Source of the DNA: an uncultured Ruminococcus sp.
Lineage (GTDB): Bacteria > Bacillota > Clostridia > Oscillospirales > Acutalibacteraceae
Reading direction: 5' to 3'
Assembly (NCBI GenBank): GCA_902790475.1
Contig: CADASG010000057.1
Span: 1-35,944, forward strand
Length of the DNA: 35,944 nt
In this document: one piece after another, positions 16,443-23,866 of the stretch
How positions within the stretch are numbered: the stretch's first letter is position 1
Layout: the number at the start of each line of letters is the position of its first letter
The notes under the pieces: model-generated
What the model was told of the DNA's origin: nothing
Database searches by the model: none
What the model saw: the letters and a program-made list of their open reading frames with translations, nothing else
Made by a program: the position numbers and the translations under genes

Positions 16443-17683
16443 TGCAAATCAGCGAAAAGCAACTGGCGCTTGTCAACGACCGCTTACAGGCGATCCTCAA
16501 ATCCGACAATTACTTCGGAAAAATGTACAGGGAAATGGGGATCACCGAGGTCGTGACGGCAGAGGATTTTAAGAAGCTCCCCTTTATTGATAAGGCTGAG
16601 CTGCGCAACGCGTATCCCTTAGGGATCCAGGCAGTTCCCGATGAGGAGGTCGTAAGGATCCATTCCTCGTCGGGCACGACCGGCAAGCCCGTTATAATCC
16701 CCTACACCGCCAAGGACGTAGACGACTGGGCGACGATGTTTGCGCGCTGCTACGAAACCGCAGGCATCACAAAGAAGGATCGCATCCAGATCACGCCCGG
16801 CTACGGACTGTGGACGGCAGGCATAGGCTTTCAGGCAGGCTGCGAAAAGCTCGGCTCAATGGCTATCCCGATGGGTCCGGGCAACACCGAAAAGCAGCTC
16901 CAAATGATGCAGGATCTGAAATCCACAGTTATCTGCGCGACCTCCAGCTACGCGCTGCTGCTTGCCGAGGAGATAAACAAGCGCGGACTCAGGGACAAGA
17001 TCTTCCTGAAAAAAGGCATCATCGGCTCGGAGAGATGGAGCGACAAAAAGCGCGAGTACATCGCAAACGAGCTGGGCATCGAGCTTTATGACATCTACGG
17101 ACTCACCGAGATCTACGGTCCCGGCATCGGCGTGAACTGCAGCCTCCAGACAGGAATGCACTGTTGGGACGATTACCTCTACATCGAGATCATAGACCCC
17201 GAAACGGGAGAGAACGTTCCCGACGGCGAAGAGGGCGAGATCGTCATAACCACGCTCGTCAAGGAAGGCGCGCCGCTGCTGAGATTCCGCACCCACGATC
17301 TCTCAAGGATCATTCCCGGCAAGTGTCCCTGCGGCAGCAGCTACCCCAGACTGGACGTTATCAAGGGAAGATCGGACGACATGTTCAAGGTCCACGGCGT
17401 CAACATGTTCCCGAGTCAGGTCGAGGAGCTGCTCGGCACGATAGACGGCGTATCGAGCGAATACAAGATAGACATCGCGCATGACGATGAAGAGAACCGC
17501 GATATCATCCTGCTGACGGTCGAGGCTGAGGGTCGCGTGAGCTTTGACAAGACGGGCGAGGAGATCAAAAACGCGTTCAAATCCAAAATGAGCGTCACAC
17601 CGAAGGTCGTGGTAGTCTCCGTAGGCACCCTCCCCCGCTCCGAAAAAAAGACTAAAAGAGTATTCGACCACAGAGATGACTGA
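16442..17683 (+). CDS. paaK: Phenylacetate-CoA ligase (AMP-forming)
   Basis: This 413-residue adenylate-forming enzyme converts phenylacetate, and probably indoleacetate or other aryl acetates, plus ATP and CoA to the aryl-acetyl-CoA. The P-loop SSSGTTGKP is at 75-83; further motifs are DIYGLTEIYGPG, RFRTHDLSRI and the C-terminal RSDDMFKVHGVNMFPSQVEE. A Cys-containing GKCPCGSSYPR is seen as in other PaaK proteins. The ATG overlaps the iorB stop, with GGAGAGGAA ahead. Its product is the reverse-direction substrate of IorAB, so the operon could fix aryl acetates into aryl pyruvates with reduced ferredoxin, or run oxidatively. Confidence 0.93.
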   Translation: MQISEKQLALVNDRLQAILKSDNYFGKMYREMGITEVVTAEDFKKLPFIDKAELRNAYPLGIQAVPDEEVVRIHSSSGTTGKPVIIPYTAKDVDDWATMFARCYETAGITKKDRIQITPGYGLWTAGIGFQAGCEKLGSMAIPMGPGNTEKQLQMMQDLKSTVICATSSYALLLAEEINKRGLRDKIFLKKGIIGSERWSDKKREYIANELGIELYDIYGLTEIYGPGIGVNCSLQTGMHCWDDYLYIEIIDPETGENVPDGEEGEIVITTLVKEGAPLLRFRTHDLSRIIPGKCPCGSSYPRLDVIKGRSDDMFKVHGVNMFPSQVEELLGTIDGVSSEYKIDIAHDDEENRDIILLTVEAEGRVSFDKTGEEIKNAFKSKMSVTPKVVVVSVGTLPRSEKKTKRVFDHRDD

Positions 17684-17700
17684 GCGCGATACATAAGCTG

Positions 17701-17735
17701 ACGCCGCATAATTCAGGTGTGTGGTATTGCCTTAA
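17701..17735 (+). repeat. P1 repeat fragment
   Basis: CGCCGCATAATTCAGGTGTG followed by GGTATTGCCT preserves the two end motifs of P1 with the middle deleted, directly after paaK. Confidence 0.55.
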
Positions 17736-17740
17736 CGCTG

Positions 17741-17806
17741 AAAGTGCCATAACGATTGTCCTTACATTTCGTAAGACCTTCGTTATGGCACCTTGTTATT
17801 TTTGGG
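17741..17806. terminator. Terminator between paaK and the convergent Q-rich gene
   Basis: GTGCCATAACG (17744-17754) pairs with CGTTATGGCAC (17781-17791), with a nested CTTAC/GTAAG stem inside, then TTGTTATTTTTG. It lies between convergent genes. Confidence 0.75.
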
Positions 17807-17846
17807 AAACGCTTTTATGATCGTTTGCCTTTATTCGGTTGAACGT

Positions 17847-18434
17847 TTAGCCCTCGAAGGGAGCTACGGTGTTGTCTTCTGCGTCGTCCTGCTGTGACTG
17901 CTGTGACTGCTGATCGGGCTGCTGCTGTGACTGCTGTGACTGCTGATCGGACTGCTGAGAATCATCGAAGGGCGCTACGGTATTGTCCTGCACGTCGCCG
18001 CCCTGAGCGCTTTGCTGCTCCTGATTGCTCTGCTGATACTGCTGCTGATCGCCCTGCTGACTGCCCTGCTGATACTGCTGCTCCTGACTGCCGTTACCCT
18101 CTGCGCTGTTGCTGCTGTCGGTGTAATAGCCCGAGTTGCTGTCGGAAGCGTTACCGGTCGTCACTTTTGCAACAGCGGTCGTCACGGTGGGCGCGGTAGT
18201 TGCAAGCTTCTTTTGGGTGTTGTTCTTGCCGCCGCAGCCTGCGAACACCATGATCGCCGCCGCTGTGATGGTCGCTAAAACCGCGATGATGATGGGAGCT
18301 TTGGGGATCTTGTTGTCGTTGCAGTGATTGGGACGGCGGTTGACGCTTCTTCTTTCCTCTGCGTTTTCGATGTCGATTGTATTGTTCTGAGTGAATTCCT
18401 CTGTGTTGCTTCTGATTTCTCTGTTGTCTGTCAT
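17847..18434 (-). CDS. Membrane-anchored Gln/Ser-rich protein
   Basis: This 195-residue protein has no recognised family. About 45 polar residues precede one hydrophobic segment (IIIAVLATITAAAIMVFAG, about 48-66) that ends in a lipobox-like FAGC, then CGGKNN. The long leader before the segment favours a signal-anchor topology with the rest outside, though lipidation is possible. The exterior is low-complexity: a Thr/Ala/Val tract, then Gln/Ser/Asp repeats (SQQSQQQPDQQSQQ) with the heptapeptide DNTVAPF occurring twice, the second at the C-terminus. AAGGAGA precedes the ATG. The unstructured tail suggests a cell-wall-spanning or spacer role. Confidence 0.65.
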   Translation of the reverse strand: MTDNREIRSNTEEFTQNNTIDIENAEERRSVNRRPNHCNDNKIPKAPIIIAVLATITAAAIMVFAGCGGKNNTQKKLATTAPTVTTAVAKVTTGNASDSNSGYYTDSSNSAEGNGSQEQQYQQGSQQGDQQQYQQSNQEQQSAQGGDVQDNTVAPFDDSQQSDQQSQQSQQQPDQQSQQSQQDDAEDNTVAPFEG

Positions 18435-18586
18435 GATAGTTATCTCCTTTATTTTAAATTATTCGGTCGGGGGTTTTCCGTTTCCCTTGACTGTGGCTAT
18501 ATCATAACATACACACTATAACAAAACCCTTACAAAAATCGTTACAAAATCAAATTTTTTAAAAATTTTTCAAAATTCTTAAAAAA

Positions 18587-18630
18587 CCCAAAAAACCGCG
18601 CTGCCGTGTCATGCGGCCGCGCGGTTTGGC
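18587..18630 (-). terminator. Terminator of the lipoprotein pair
   Basis: AACCGCG (18594) and CGCGGTT (18619), with inner GCCG/CGGC pairing, form a stem followed on the minus strand by TTTTTTGGGTTTTTT, downstream of the DUF4358 gene. Confidence 0.75.
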
Positions 18631-18657
18631 ATATATTGTTCTTATACTATTCGAGTA

Positions 18658-19149
18658 CTATTCGAGGTTCAGCTCGCTTTTGAAAATTTCCGTGATCTTT
18701 TCGGCGTTGGGAGATACTATCAGCGTAACGTAGAGGTCAAACCGTTCGGGCTTGCACTTTTCAACCATTTCAGCCTGCTTCGCGTTATAATTCTTTGTCT
18801 GAGCGAGCTTGCTTTTATATCGGTCGTCAAACGCTTTTTTGATCTCCTCCGCGGAGGCGCTGTCCTTTGCCTTTATAAAAACGATCTCCTCCTGATCGGT
18901 TCCGGAGCTGTTGATGCCTCCCGCGAAATCCTCTGTCTGTTCGGCGGTTATCCCGTAGAACCTGTCAAGGCTTTTGACGTTGTTGTACTCGTTAAAGTCA
19001 CTGATCTCAACCTGCGAGCGTATCGTCTTAAACACCTCGGCAAGCGGCTTGGCGCTTTTTTGAGCCGCGCTCTCGGAGCCGCCCGAGCAGGAGCAAAGCA
19101 CAGCCGCTGCGGCGATCAATGCGGCAAGCAGTATACAAAGCTTTTTCAT
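18658..19149 (-). CDS. DUF4358-like lipoprotein
   Basis: This 163-residue protein has a lipoprotein signal (MKKLCILLAALIAAAAV) ending in LCSC, so C21 is the probable lipidated residue. The mature part, about 115 residues, resembles DUF4358 proteins of Clostridia: FYGITAEQTEDFAGG, then EEIVFIKAKDSASAEEIKKA and YVTLIVSPNAEKITEIF. The function of that family is unknown. The ATG at 19149 with GAGAGGTG ahead is preferred over an in-frame ATG 17 codons earlier that overlaps the upstream gene. It lies 11 bp after the SGNH gene, so the two lipoproteins are cotranscribed and may work together at the cell surface. Confidence 0.75.
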   Translation of the reverse strand: MKKLCILLAALIAAAAVLCSCSGGSESAAQKSAKPLAEVFKTIRSQVEISDFNEYNNVKSLDRFYGITAEQTEDFAGGINSSGTDQEEIVFIKAKDSASAEEIKKAFDDRYKSKLAQTKNYNAKQAEMVEKCKPERFDLYVTLIVSPNAEKITEIFKSELNLE

Positions 19150-19160
19150 TTCCGCACCTC

Positions 19161-19910
19161 TCAGACGTTGTTTTTCAGATATTCGACCCAAATGCGGCAC
19201 GCCTCGTTTGTGAAGTGTATCCCCTGTCCTCCCTCGGATGCGGGTTCGGGGTCGCCGCAGTACTCGGGACGAAGAGCGCCGTCTCCGTCACAGACAACGT
19301 TGTAGATATCCAAATACTTGAAATCATTTTCCTTGCAGTACTCTTCCAGCTTTGCGTCAAAATCTCGGATAAGCTCATTGTAGATGACCTCATCCTCGTG
19401 AGTTGAGAGCTTAGGAGTGACGGACTGTATGTATATCGCGGCATCGGGTGAGTTCTTGCGGATCTTGTCAACCAGCGATTTGCAGGCGTCCATCGAGCCG
19501 TCAAGACCGTAAACACCGATATCGTTCATGCCCAGCATGATGAACACCTTGTTTGCTCCCGTCTCCTTGGCGCAGTTTTCAGCCAGCACGGTTTTTCCGC
19601 GGTAGGTCGGATGAACATTGTCCTCCGCGTCAATATCCCACTGGGCGTTTGTAAAGCCCAGACTGCCTGCGCAGACAAACTTCGCGTCGCCCAGAGCTTC
19701 GGGGTCGTCAGCGCAGTAGATATCCAGCATCTTTGTAACGCTGTCTCCCAAAAACACCGCGTCGTCAAACCAGTGCGCGTCGCCCGGAGCAGCGTGAGAG
19801 GCAGTCGCGGCTTGGCTGCTTTGAGCGGTCGTGAGGGAAGCGTCCTTCTGTTTTGTATCGCCGCAGCCTGCGAAAACAGACGCGGCAGCTATGATAACGG
19901 CTAAAACCAA
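19161..19910 (-). CDS. SGNH/GDSL-type lipoprotein with altered start and active site
   Basis: From the TTG at 19910 this is a 249-residue esterase-like lipoprotein. It has a signal segment ending in FAGC, a Ser/Thr/Ala linker, then block I VFLGDSVT (S57), GMNDIG (N129) and the His block GIHFTNE (H232). The residue normally Asp three before the His (DGxH) is Gln, so the standard triad is incomplete. The start is odd: a strong AAAGGAGAG lies 24 bp before the TTG but only six bases before an ACG at 19925. That ACG would give the classical signal peptide (M)KKIALVLAVII. Family members deacetylate or de-esterify sugars and lipids; the substrate here is unknown. First gene of the pair with the DUF4358 lipoprotein. 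Confidence 0.8.
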   Translation of the reverse strand: MVLAVIIAAASVFAGCGDTKQKDASLTTAQSSQAATASHAAPGDAHWFDDAVFLGDSVTKMLDIYCADDPEALGDAKFVCAGSLGFTNAQWDIDAEDNVHPTYRGKTVLAENCAKETGANKVFIMLGMNDIGVYGLDGSMDACKSLVDKIRKNSPDAAIYIQSVTPKLSTHEDEVIYNELIRDFDAKLEEYCKENDFKYLDIYNVVCDGDGALRPEYCGDPEPASEGGQGIHFTNEACRIWVEYLKNNV

Positions 19911-19959
19911 TGCGATTTTTTTCGTAACGATCTCTCCTTTTACGACAGTTTTTTGCAGT

Positions 19960-19972
19960 ACCCGTCACGGGT
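19960..19972. promoter_or_regulatory. Palindrome in the lipoprotein leader
   Basis: ACCCGTCACGGGT is a perfect inverted repeat around a central C. It falls at roughly +5 to +17 relative to the predicted start of the SGNH transcript, a position suited to an operator. Confidence 0.4.
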
Positions 19973-19983
19973 TCTTATACACA

Positions 19984-20012
19984 ATATTACAAAAAACAAT
20001 GCAAAAAGTCAA
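19984..20012 (-). promoter_or_regulatory. Promoter of the SGNH-DUF4358 pair
   Basis: On the minus strand TTGACT and TAATAT are separated by 17 bp. Confidence 0.65.
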
Positions 20013-20169
20013 GCGCAAGTTTGCAGCTAATTAACCATTTAACATCTTTAATTTTTGTTCATTATGATAGAAACAGGGTACATTTTCACCAATTGACGCT
20101 GAACAATCATGTATAAATCTTACAGAGTAATAAAAAGTCAAAATAATTGTAGAAATAAAGACAGAAATA

Positions 20170-20178
20170 TGATATAAT
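20170..20178 (+). promoter_or_regulatory. Extended -10 promoter of the Na/Pi cotransporter gene
   Basis: TGATATAAT is a perfect extended -10 element. No good -35 box lies 17 bp upstream (TTGTAG at 20147 is 20 bp away). Confidence 0.55.
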
Positions 20179-20225
20179 AGCGTCAGGCAGAAATATAATA
20201 ACTCGCATTTGTAAAGGTGAAAACA

Positions 20226-21899
20226 ATGGGTATTAACAAAATCGTTTTCGACGTTATTCTGGCGCTTGGCGGTCTGGGTCTGTTCCTGATCGGCATGAAA
20301 AACATGGGCGAGGGCTTGGAGCTCGCAGCAGGTAACAAGCTGCGCGTTCTCCTTCAAAAGATCACCAGCAACAAGTTTATTGCCATGCTGGTCGGCACGC
20401 TGGTAACGGCGGTCATCCAAAGCTCGTCGGCTACCGACGCGATGGTGGTCGGCTTTGCCAACGCGGGACTCATGGAGCTCGGTCAGGCGATAGGCATTTT
20501 GTTCGGCGCAAAGATCGGTACTACCGTGACCTCGCTGCTGATGTCGATCGACATCAAGGCGTTTGTTCCTATATGTATTTTCATAGGCGCGGTCGTTATC
20601 ACATTCAGCCGCAAAAACAACCACAAGTATTACGGTCAGATAGCCGCAGGCTTCGGAATGCTGTTTTTGGGACTGTCGCTGATGAGCGATAACCTCAAAT
20701 GGATGGGCGAAAGCGCGGCGTTCCGCAGCATCGCGGACGACCTTTCTTTCCCACTTTTGGGACTTCTCGTCGGCATTATCTTTACCGGTATCATCCAAAG
20801 CTCGTCGGCTTCCGTCGGTATTTTGATGGCGCTGGCTATGGCAGGAGTCATCCAAAACCTCAGCGAAGCGGTGTTCGTTATATTCGGCTTCAACGTCGGA
20901 GCCTGCTCGGCGGCGCTGCTGAGCTCTCTGGGAGCCAACCGAACCGCTAAGCAAATAGCGCTGGCGAACTTCCTTATCAGCGCGATCGGCGCGATAATCA
21001 TGACGCTGGTGACGATCTTCCTGCCGTTCACAAGCTTTATCAATATGATACTGCCGTCCGAAACCTTCGGACTGGCTCCGCAGATATCAGCTACGCACAT
21101 CACCTTCAATATCGCTATCACGGTGATACTGCTGCCGTTCGCAGGTCTGATAGAAAAGCTTACCACGCTGATTTTGCCCGACCTCGACACCGAGGAAAAG
21201 GAAAAAATGGAAACGGTGTACCTCGATACCCGTATCCTTACCACCCCTCCCATGGCGGTACTCTCGGTCGAAAACGAGTGTAAGCGTCTGGGCGAGCTGG
21301 CACGCAAAAACTACAACTACGCCATGACCGCCTTCTTTGAGGGCGACACGTCCCTGATCGACAAGGTATACAAAAACGAGAAGGTCATCGACTATCTCAC
21401 AAGCGAGATCACGCGCTATATCGTAAAGATCAACGGCTTGGATATCTTGGACAGCGACCGAAAAACCATGGGTGTCATGTATTCCGCCATTCAGGATATG
21501 GAGCGTATCGGCGACCACGCGGAGAATATCTGCGAGCACGCCAAAGATATGATAGCGAGGAAAGTCAAATTCACCGACATGGCTATTGAGGAGCTCCACA
21601 AGCTGAACGACCTGACGGCAAAGCTGCTCGACGACGGTCTGACGATGTTCAACGCGCAGAACGTGGACTTTGATTTGGCTAAGCAGATCATTGAAACCGA
21701 AAGCTCGCTCGACAGCCATGTCAAGCGCTATAAATACAACCACATCGGCCGCATGAACAGCGGCGAATGCAGCGCCGAAAACGGCACGATATTCTTGGAT
21801 ATGCTCACGATTTTGGAGCGCGTAGGCGACCACGCCAACAACATCGCGTTCTCCATCCCCAGAAACAAGCTGAATAACATTGTGAGCAAGCCGACATAA
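20226..21899 (+). CDS. Na/Pi cotransporter family protein with PhoU-like domain
   Basis: This 557-residue membrane protein is a predicted sodium-coupled phosphate transporter. Two inverted Na/Pi-cotransporter repeats carry the signature QSSSA: VIQSSSATDAMVVGFANAG near residue 60 and IIQSSSASVGILMALAMAG near 190. About eight or more hydrophobic segments span residues 5-320. The cytoplasmic tail (about 345-550) is a PhoU-like helical bundle with the paired motifs MERIGDHAENI and LERVGDHANNI. The ATG at 20226 is preferred over an in-frame GTG three codons earlier that lies within the AAAGGTG ribosome site. Monocistronic. Confidence 0.92.
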   Translation: MGINKIVFDVILALGGLGLFLIGMKNMGEGLELAAGNKLRVLLQKITSNKFIAMLVGTLVTAVIQSSSATDAMVVGFANAGLMELGQAIGILFGAKIGTTVTSLLMSIDIKAFVPICIFIGAVVITFSRKNNHKYYGQIAAGFGMLFLGLSLMSDNLKWMGESAAFRSIADDLSFPLLGLLVGIIFTGIIQSSSASVGILMALAMAGVIQNLSEAVFVIFGFNVGACSAALLSSLGANRTAKQIALANFLISAIGAIIMTLVTIFLPFTSFINMILPSETFGLAPQISATHITFNIAITVILLPFAGLIEKLTTLILPDLDTEEKEKMETVYLDTRILTTPPMAVLSVENECKRLGELARKNYNYAMTAFFEGDTSLIDKVYKNEKVIDYLTSEITRYIVKINGLDILDSDRKTMGVMYSAIQDMERIGDHAENICEHAKDMIARKVKFTDMAIEELHKLNDLTAKLLDDGLTMFNAQNVDFDLAKQIIETESSLDSHVKRYKYNHIGRMNSGECSAENGTIFLDMLTILERVGDHANNIAFSIPRNKLNNIVSKPT

Positions 21900-21930
21900 T
21901 ATTATTAATGATTTTTACTGTTTTTTATTT

Positions 21931-22076
21931 AGGCAATACCGCATAATTCAGGTGTGCGGATTGCGCAGCAAGATTTTTCGTCAGGTTGCACAAATAAATT
22001 GAGGTAAGGCTGTCGCCTTGCCGAGATTGAATAAGATTCAAGCAAGCCGCGCGCCTTGAATTGTGCGGTGTTGCCT
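21931..22076 (+). repeat. P1 palindromic element, copy B
   Basis: This 146-bp copy is in the same orientation as copy A. It matches A closely at both ends but lacks the internal block containing TTTTTTGGGCAAGCTGACGG. It lies between the cotransporter stop and the Big_2 lipoprotein, where it may terminate the former. Confidence 0.8.
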
Positions 22077-22152
22077 TTAGGGGCAAAGTGAACCGTGCGG
22101 AGGTTCACGGGGAGGGAATCCATTTTAAATGTGATTTCGGAAGGAGTAATAT

Positions 22153-23130
22153 ATGAAAAAAAATGCAATATTACCTGCATTATGCGCGGCGCTTTGTCTG
22201 GTTTGCGCTTCGGGCTGTGCTTCCACACAGGAAAGCAGTCAGCCTAAGCCCACGCAGTATGTAAGCGCTACGCCCGACAGTCCCACCGCAGCATCTGATA
22301 CGCAGGCAGCGTCCGCCATCGCTCCGTCGTCAGCGACTCAGCCTGCCACCACCGCAAAAAAGTCCAAGGCAAGGGTCAACACCATCACCCCGAGCAGGCG
22401 CGTTCACAACACCATATCCCCTACCGCGCCGACCGTAGATCCTGCCAACATACCGCCCAACAGCATAACGGGCGCTAACATCAACCCGAATATAAACTCA
22501 ATCGCGGGCAGGATATCAGACGAGATCAGCAGCCGTCAGGTCACGGCTATCTCGCTGAGCAAGACCGAGATAGAGCTTGAGGTAGGAGAAAAAGCGGAGA
22601 TCGAGATCGCCTATCAGCCTTCCGACGCGATGTATAAGCTGTGCTCGGTAAGCGGCGGCAACGAGTGCGCACAGATCAGCGCCACCAATAACACCGTAAC
22701 CGTTAAGGGCAGAAGCGCAGGAACCTGCGTTATCACCGTGACCTCGCAAAACGGACACAAGGCGACGTGCAGCATTACGGTCAAGCGCAACGAGGAGATC
22801 ACCGACGACTCCAAAATCGCTTACGAGGATCTTTATACCGCGGAAAACGTCGGCAGACTTTCTGAGGAAATGTCAGCAGTGTGCGCTTCTCTCGGCATGG
22901 AACGAAACGCTCAGCTAAAGGGCGCTGATATCGCCGTCAACACCGCCGACAACAAGGGCAGAACCGTCTCGTACAACGAGGTGAAGGCGGAGTACACGCA
23001 AAGCATCAAAACCCAGCTCGCCGTTTTGACAGCAGAAGGCGATTATAAGGATTACGTCTACAACTGCTACACCGAACCAAACGGCAGCGACTATTTTATC
23101 AATATAGTAGTCAGCAAAAAAGAAGAATGA
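22153..23130 (+). CDS. Big_2-domain lipoprotein
   Basis: This 325-residue surface lipoprotein has a signal ending in CASGC (lipid Cys at about 22). A Ser/Thr/Ala/Pro-rich linker covers residues 23-120. One bacterial Ig-like Big_2 domain lies at roughly 130-213 (VTAISLSKTEIELEVGEKAEIEI, then VKGRSAGTCVITVTSQNGH). The final 110 residues are of unknown fold, rich in charged residues, with Tyr pairs near the end. GGAAGGAG precedes the ATG. Big_2 domains usually serve adhesion or spacing. No partner gene is adjacent, and a strong terminator follows. Confidence 0.75.
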   Translation: MKKNAILPALCAALCLVCASGCASTQESSQPKPTQYVSATPDSPTAASDTQAASAIAPSSATQPATTAKKSKARVNTITPSRRVHNTISPTAPTVDPANIPPNSITGANINPNINSIAGRISDEISSRQVTAISLSKTEIELEVGEKAEIEIAYQPSDAMYKLCSVSGGNECAQISATNNTVTVKGRSAGTCVITVTSQNGHKATCSITVKRNEEITDDSKIAYEDLYTAENVGRLSEEMSAVCASLGMERNAQLKGADIAVNTADNKGRTVSYNEVKAEYTQSIKTQLAVLTAEGDYKDYVYNCYTEPNGSDYFINIVVSKKEE

Positions 23131-23134
23131 TCCG

Positions 23135-23173
23135 ATAACGGCTTGTGCAAAACGCACATGCCGTTATTTTTTG
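23135..23173 (+). terminator. Terminator of the Big_2 lipoprotein gene
   Basis: ATAACGGC (23135) pairs with GCCGTTAT (23160), with inner TGTGC/GCACA, followed by a T6 run. Confidence 0.85.
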
Positions 23174-23239
23174 GAAATAGATTTCCCGGCTATCCACTGC
23201 CGCGAATCCGCCTTGCGCCGACCGCTCGAAATGGCACAT
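23173..23239 (+). repeat. P2 repeat, right half only
   Basis: The right arm of P2 (AGATTTCCCGGCTATC to CGCTCGAAATGGCACAT) without its left arm, directly after the terminator. Confidence 0.6.
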
Positions 23240-23293
23240 CAATTAGGAAAAGTGCTAACCGTGCGAAACAATAGTACGTTAGCGTTTTAACCT

Positions 23294-23318
23294 GTAGGGG
23301 CTTGCATTGCAAGCCCGC
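23294..23318 (+). repeat. P3 REP-like hairpin, copy 2
   Basis: The tag GTAGGGGC is followed by CTTGC-ATT-GCAAG. The stem sequence differs entirely from copy 1 (GCGCGC/GCGCGT), yet pairing is complete. Confidence 0.65.
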
Positions 23319-23381
23319 TGTACCGACGTTGTTTTCCTGTCCGAGTGTCGATAGAAATGAAACGTTTAGAGCGTCAACCTC

Positions 23382-23407
23382 GGTCGCACACGCAGGTGCG
23401 CCCCTAC
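23382..23407 (-). repeat. P3 REP-like hairpin, copy 3
   Basis: On the minus strand GTAGGGGC leads into GCGCAC-CTGC-GTGTGC, a third stem sequence with pairing preserved. The left flank (GTCCGAGTGTCGAT...) is shared with copy 5. Confidence 0.65.
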
Positions 23408-23470
23408 GCAGTGGAGGAAAACGGCGACTGTATAAACGTTGTTTCCATCGCCCTCACATCTTACCTCCCG

Positions 23471-23607
23471 ATGTCATTTCGACCAAGTGGAGCGAAGCGG
23501 AACGCGTGGAGAAATCTCCTTGGAGGTGAACCGTGGTTCCCTGTCAGGGAGATTTCTCGACTATTCGCTGCGCGAATTCGGCTTACGCCGACCGCTCGAA
23601 ATGACAT
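23471..23607. repeat. P2 palindromic repeat, copy 2
   Basis: Full-length copy of the family at 155-294, with terminal ATGTCATTTCGA/TCGAAATGACAT and inner GGAGAAATCTCC/GGGAGATTTCTC. The loop between the inner arms (GGAGGTGAACCGTGG) differs from copy 1. Confidence 0.8.
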
Positions 23608-23700
23608 CAATAGGAAATGTTGTTTCCATTGCCCTCACAGCTTTCTGTTGATGAATTCTATATCGCGAAACGCCGACGTTACCAATACACCCGACGTAAA

Positions 23701-23824
23701 GTACGCGACCTAAAAAACGCGTGGAGAAATCTCCTTCAACGACGCAGCATTGTTCCCTACCAAGGAGATTTCTCGGCTATCAACTGCCGCGAATCCTCCT
23801 TGCGCCGCCCGTTCGAAATGGCAT
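23701..23824. repeat. P2 palindromic repeat, diverged copy
   Basis: The inner arms GGAGAAATCTCC and GGAGATTTCTCGGC and the right end CGAAATGGCAT are kept. The left end is replaced by ACGCGACCTAAAAAACGCG, as in the tandem units at 25 kb. Confidence 0.65.
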
Positions 23825-23838
23825 ATGATTCTTTGAAT

Positions 23839-23866
23839 CAATACCGCATAATTCAGGTGTTGCCTT
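23839..23866 (+). repeat. P1 remnant at the end of the replication-protein gene
   Basis: AATACCGCATAATTCAGGTG then TTGCCT: both P1 end motifs fused after loss of the interior. It abuts, and by one or two bases overlaps, the stop of the gene on the minus strand. Confidence 0.5.

Larger units (their letters stand above)
23240..23864. other. Non-coding repeat mosaic I
   Basis: No gene is supported in this stretch. It holds P3 hairpins at 23294-23318 and 23382-23407, a complete P2 at 23471-23607, a diverged P2 at 23701-23824 and a P1 remnant at 23839-23866. Segments near 23330-23375 and 23617-23700 are paralogous to 25625-25660 and to the 216-bp tandem units at 25163-25592. Short open frames crossing it simply translate repeat DNA. 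Confidence 0.75.

Noticed and set aside
20031-20954. Long open frame antisense to the Na/Pi cotransporter
   Set aside because: It covers the cotransporter gene and its promoter in reverse, and has low-complexity His/Gln/Arg-rich composition typical of shadow frames.
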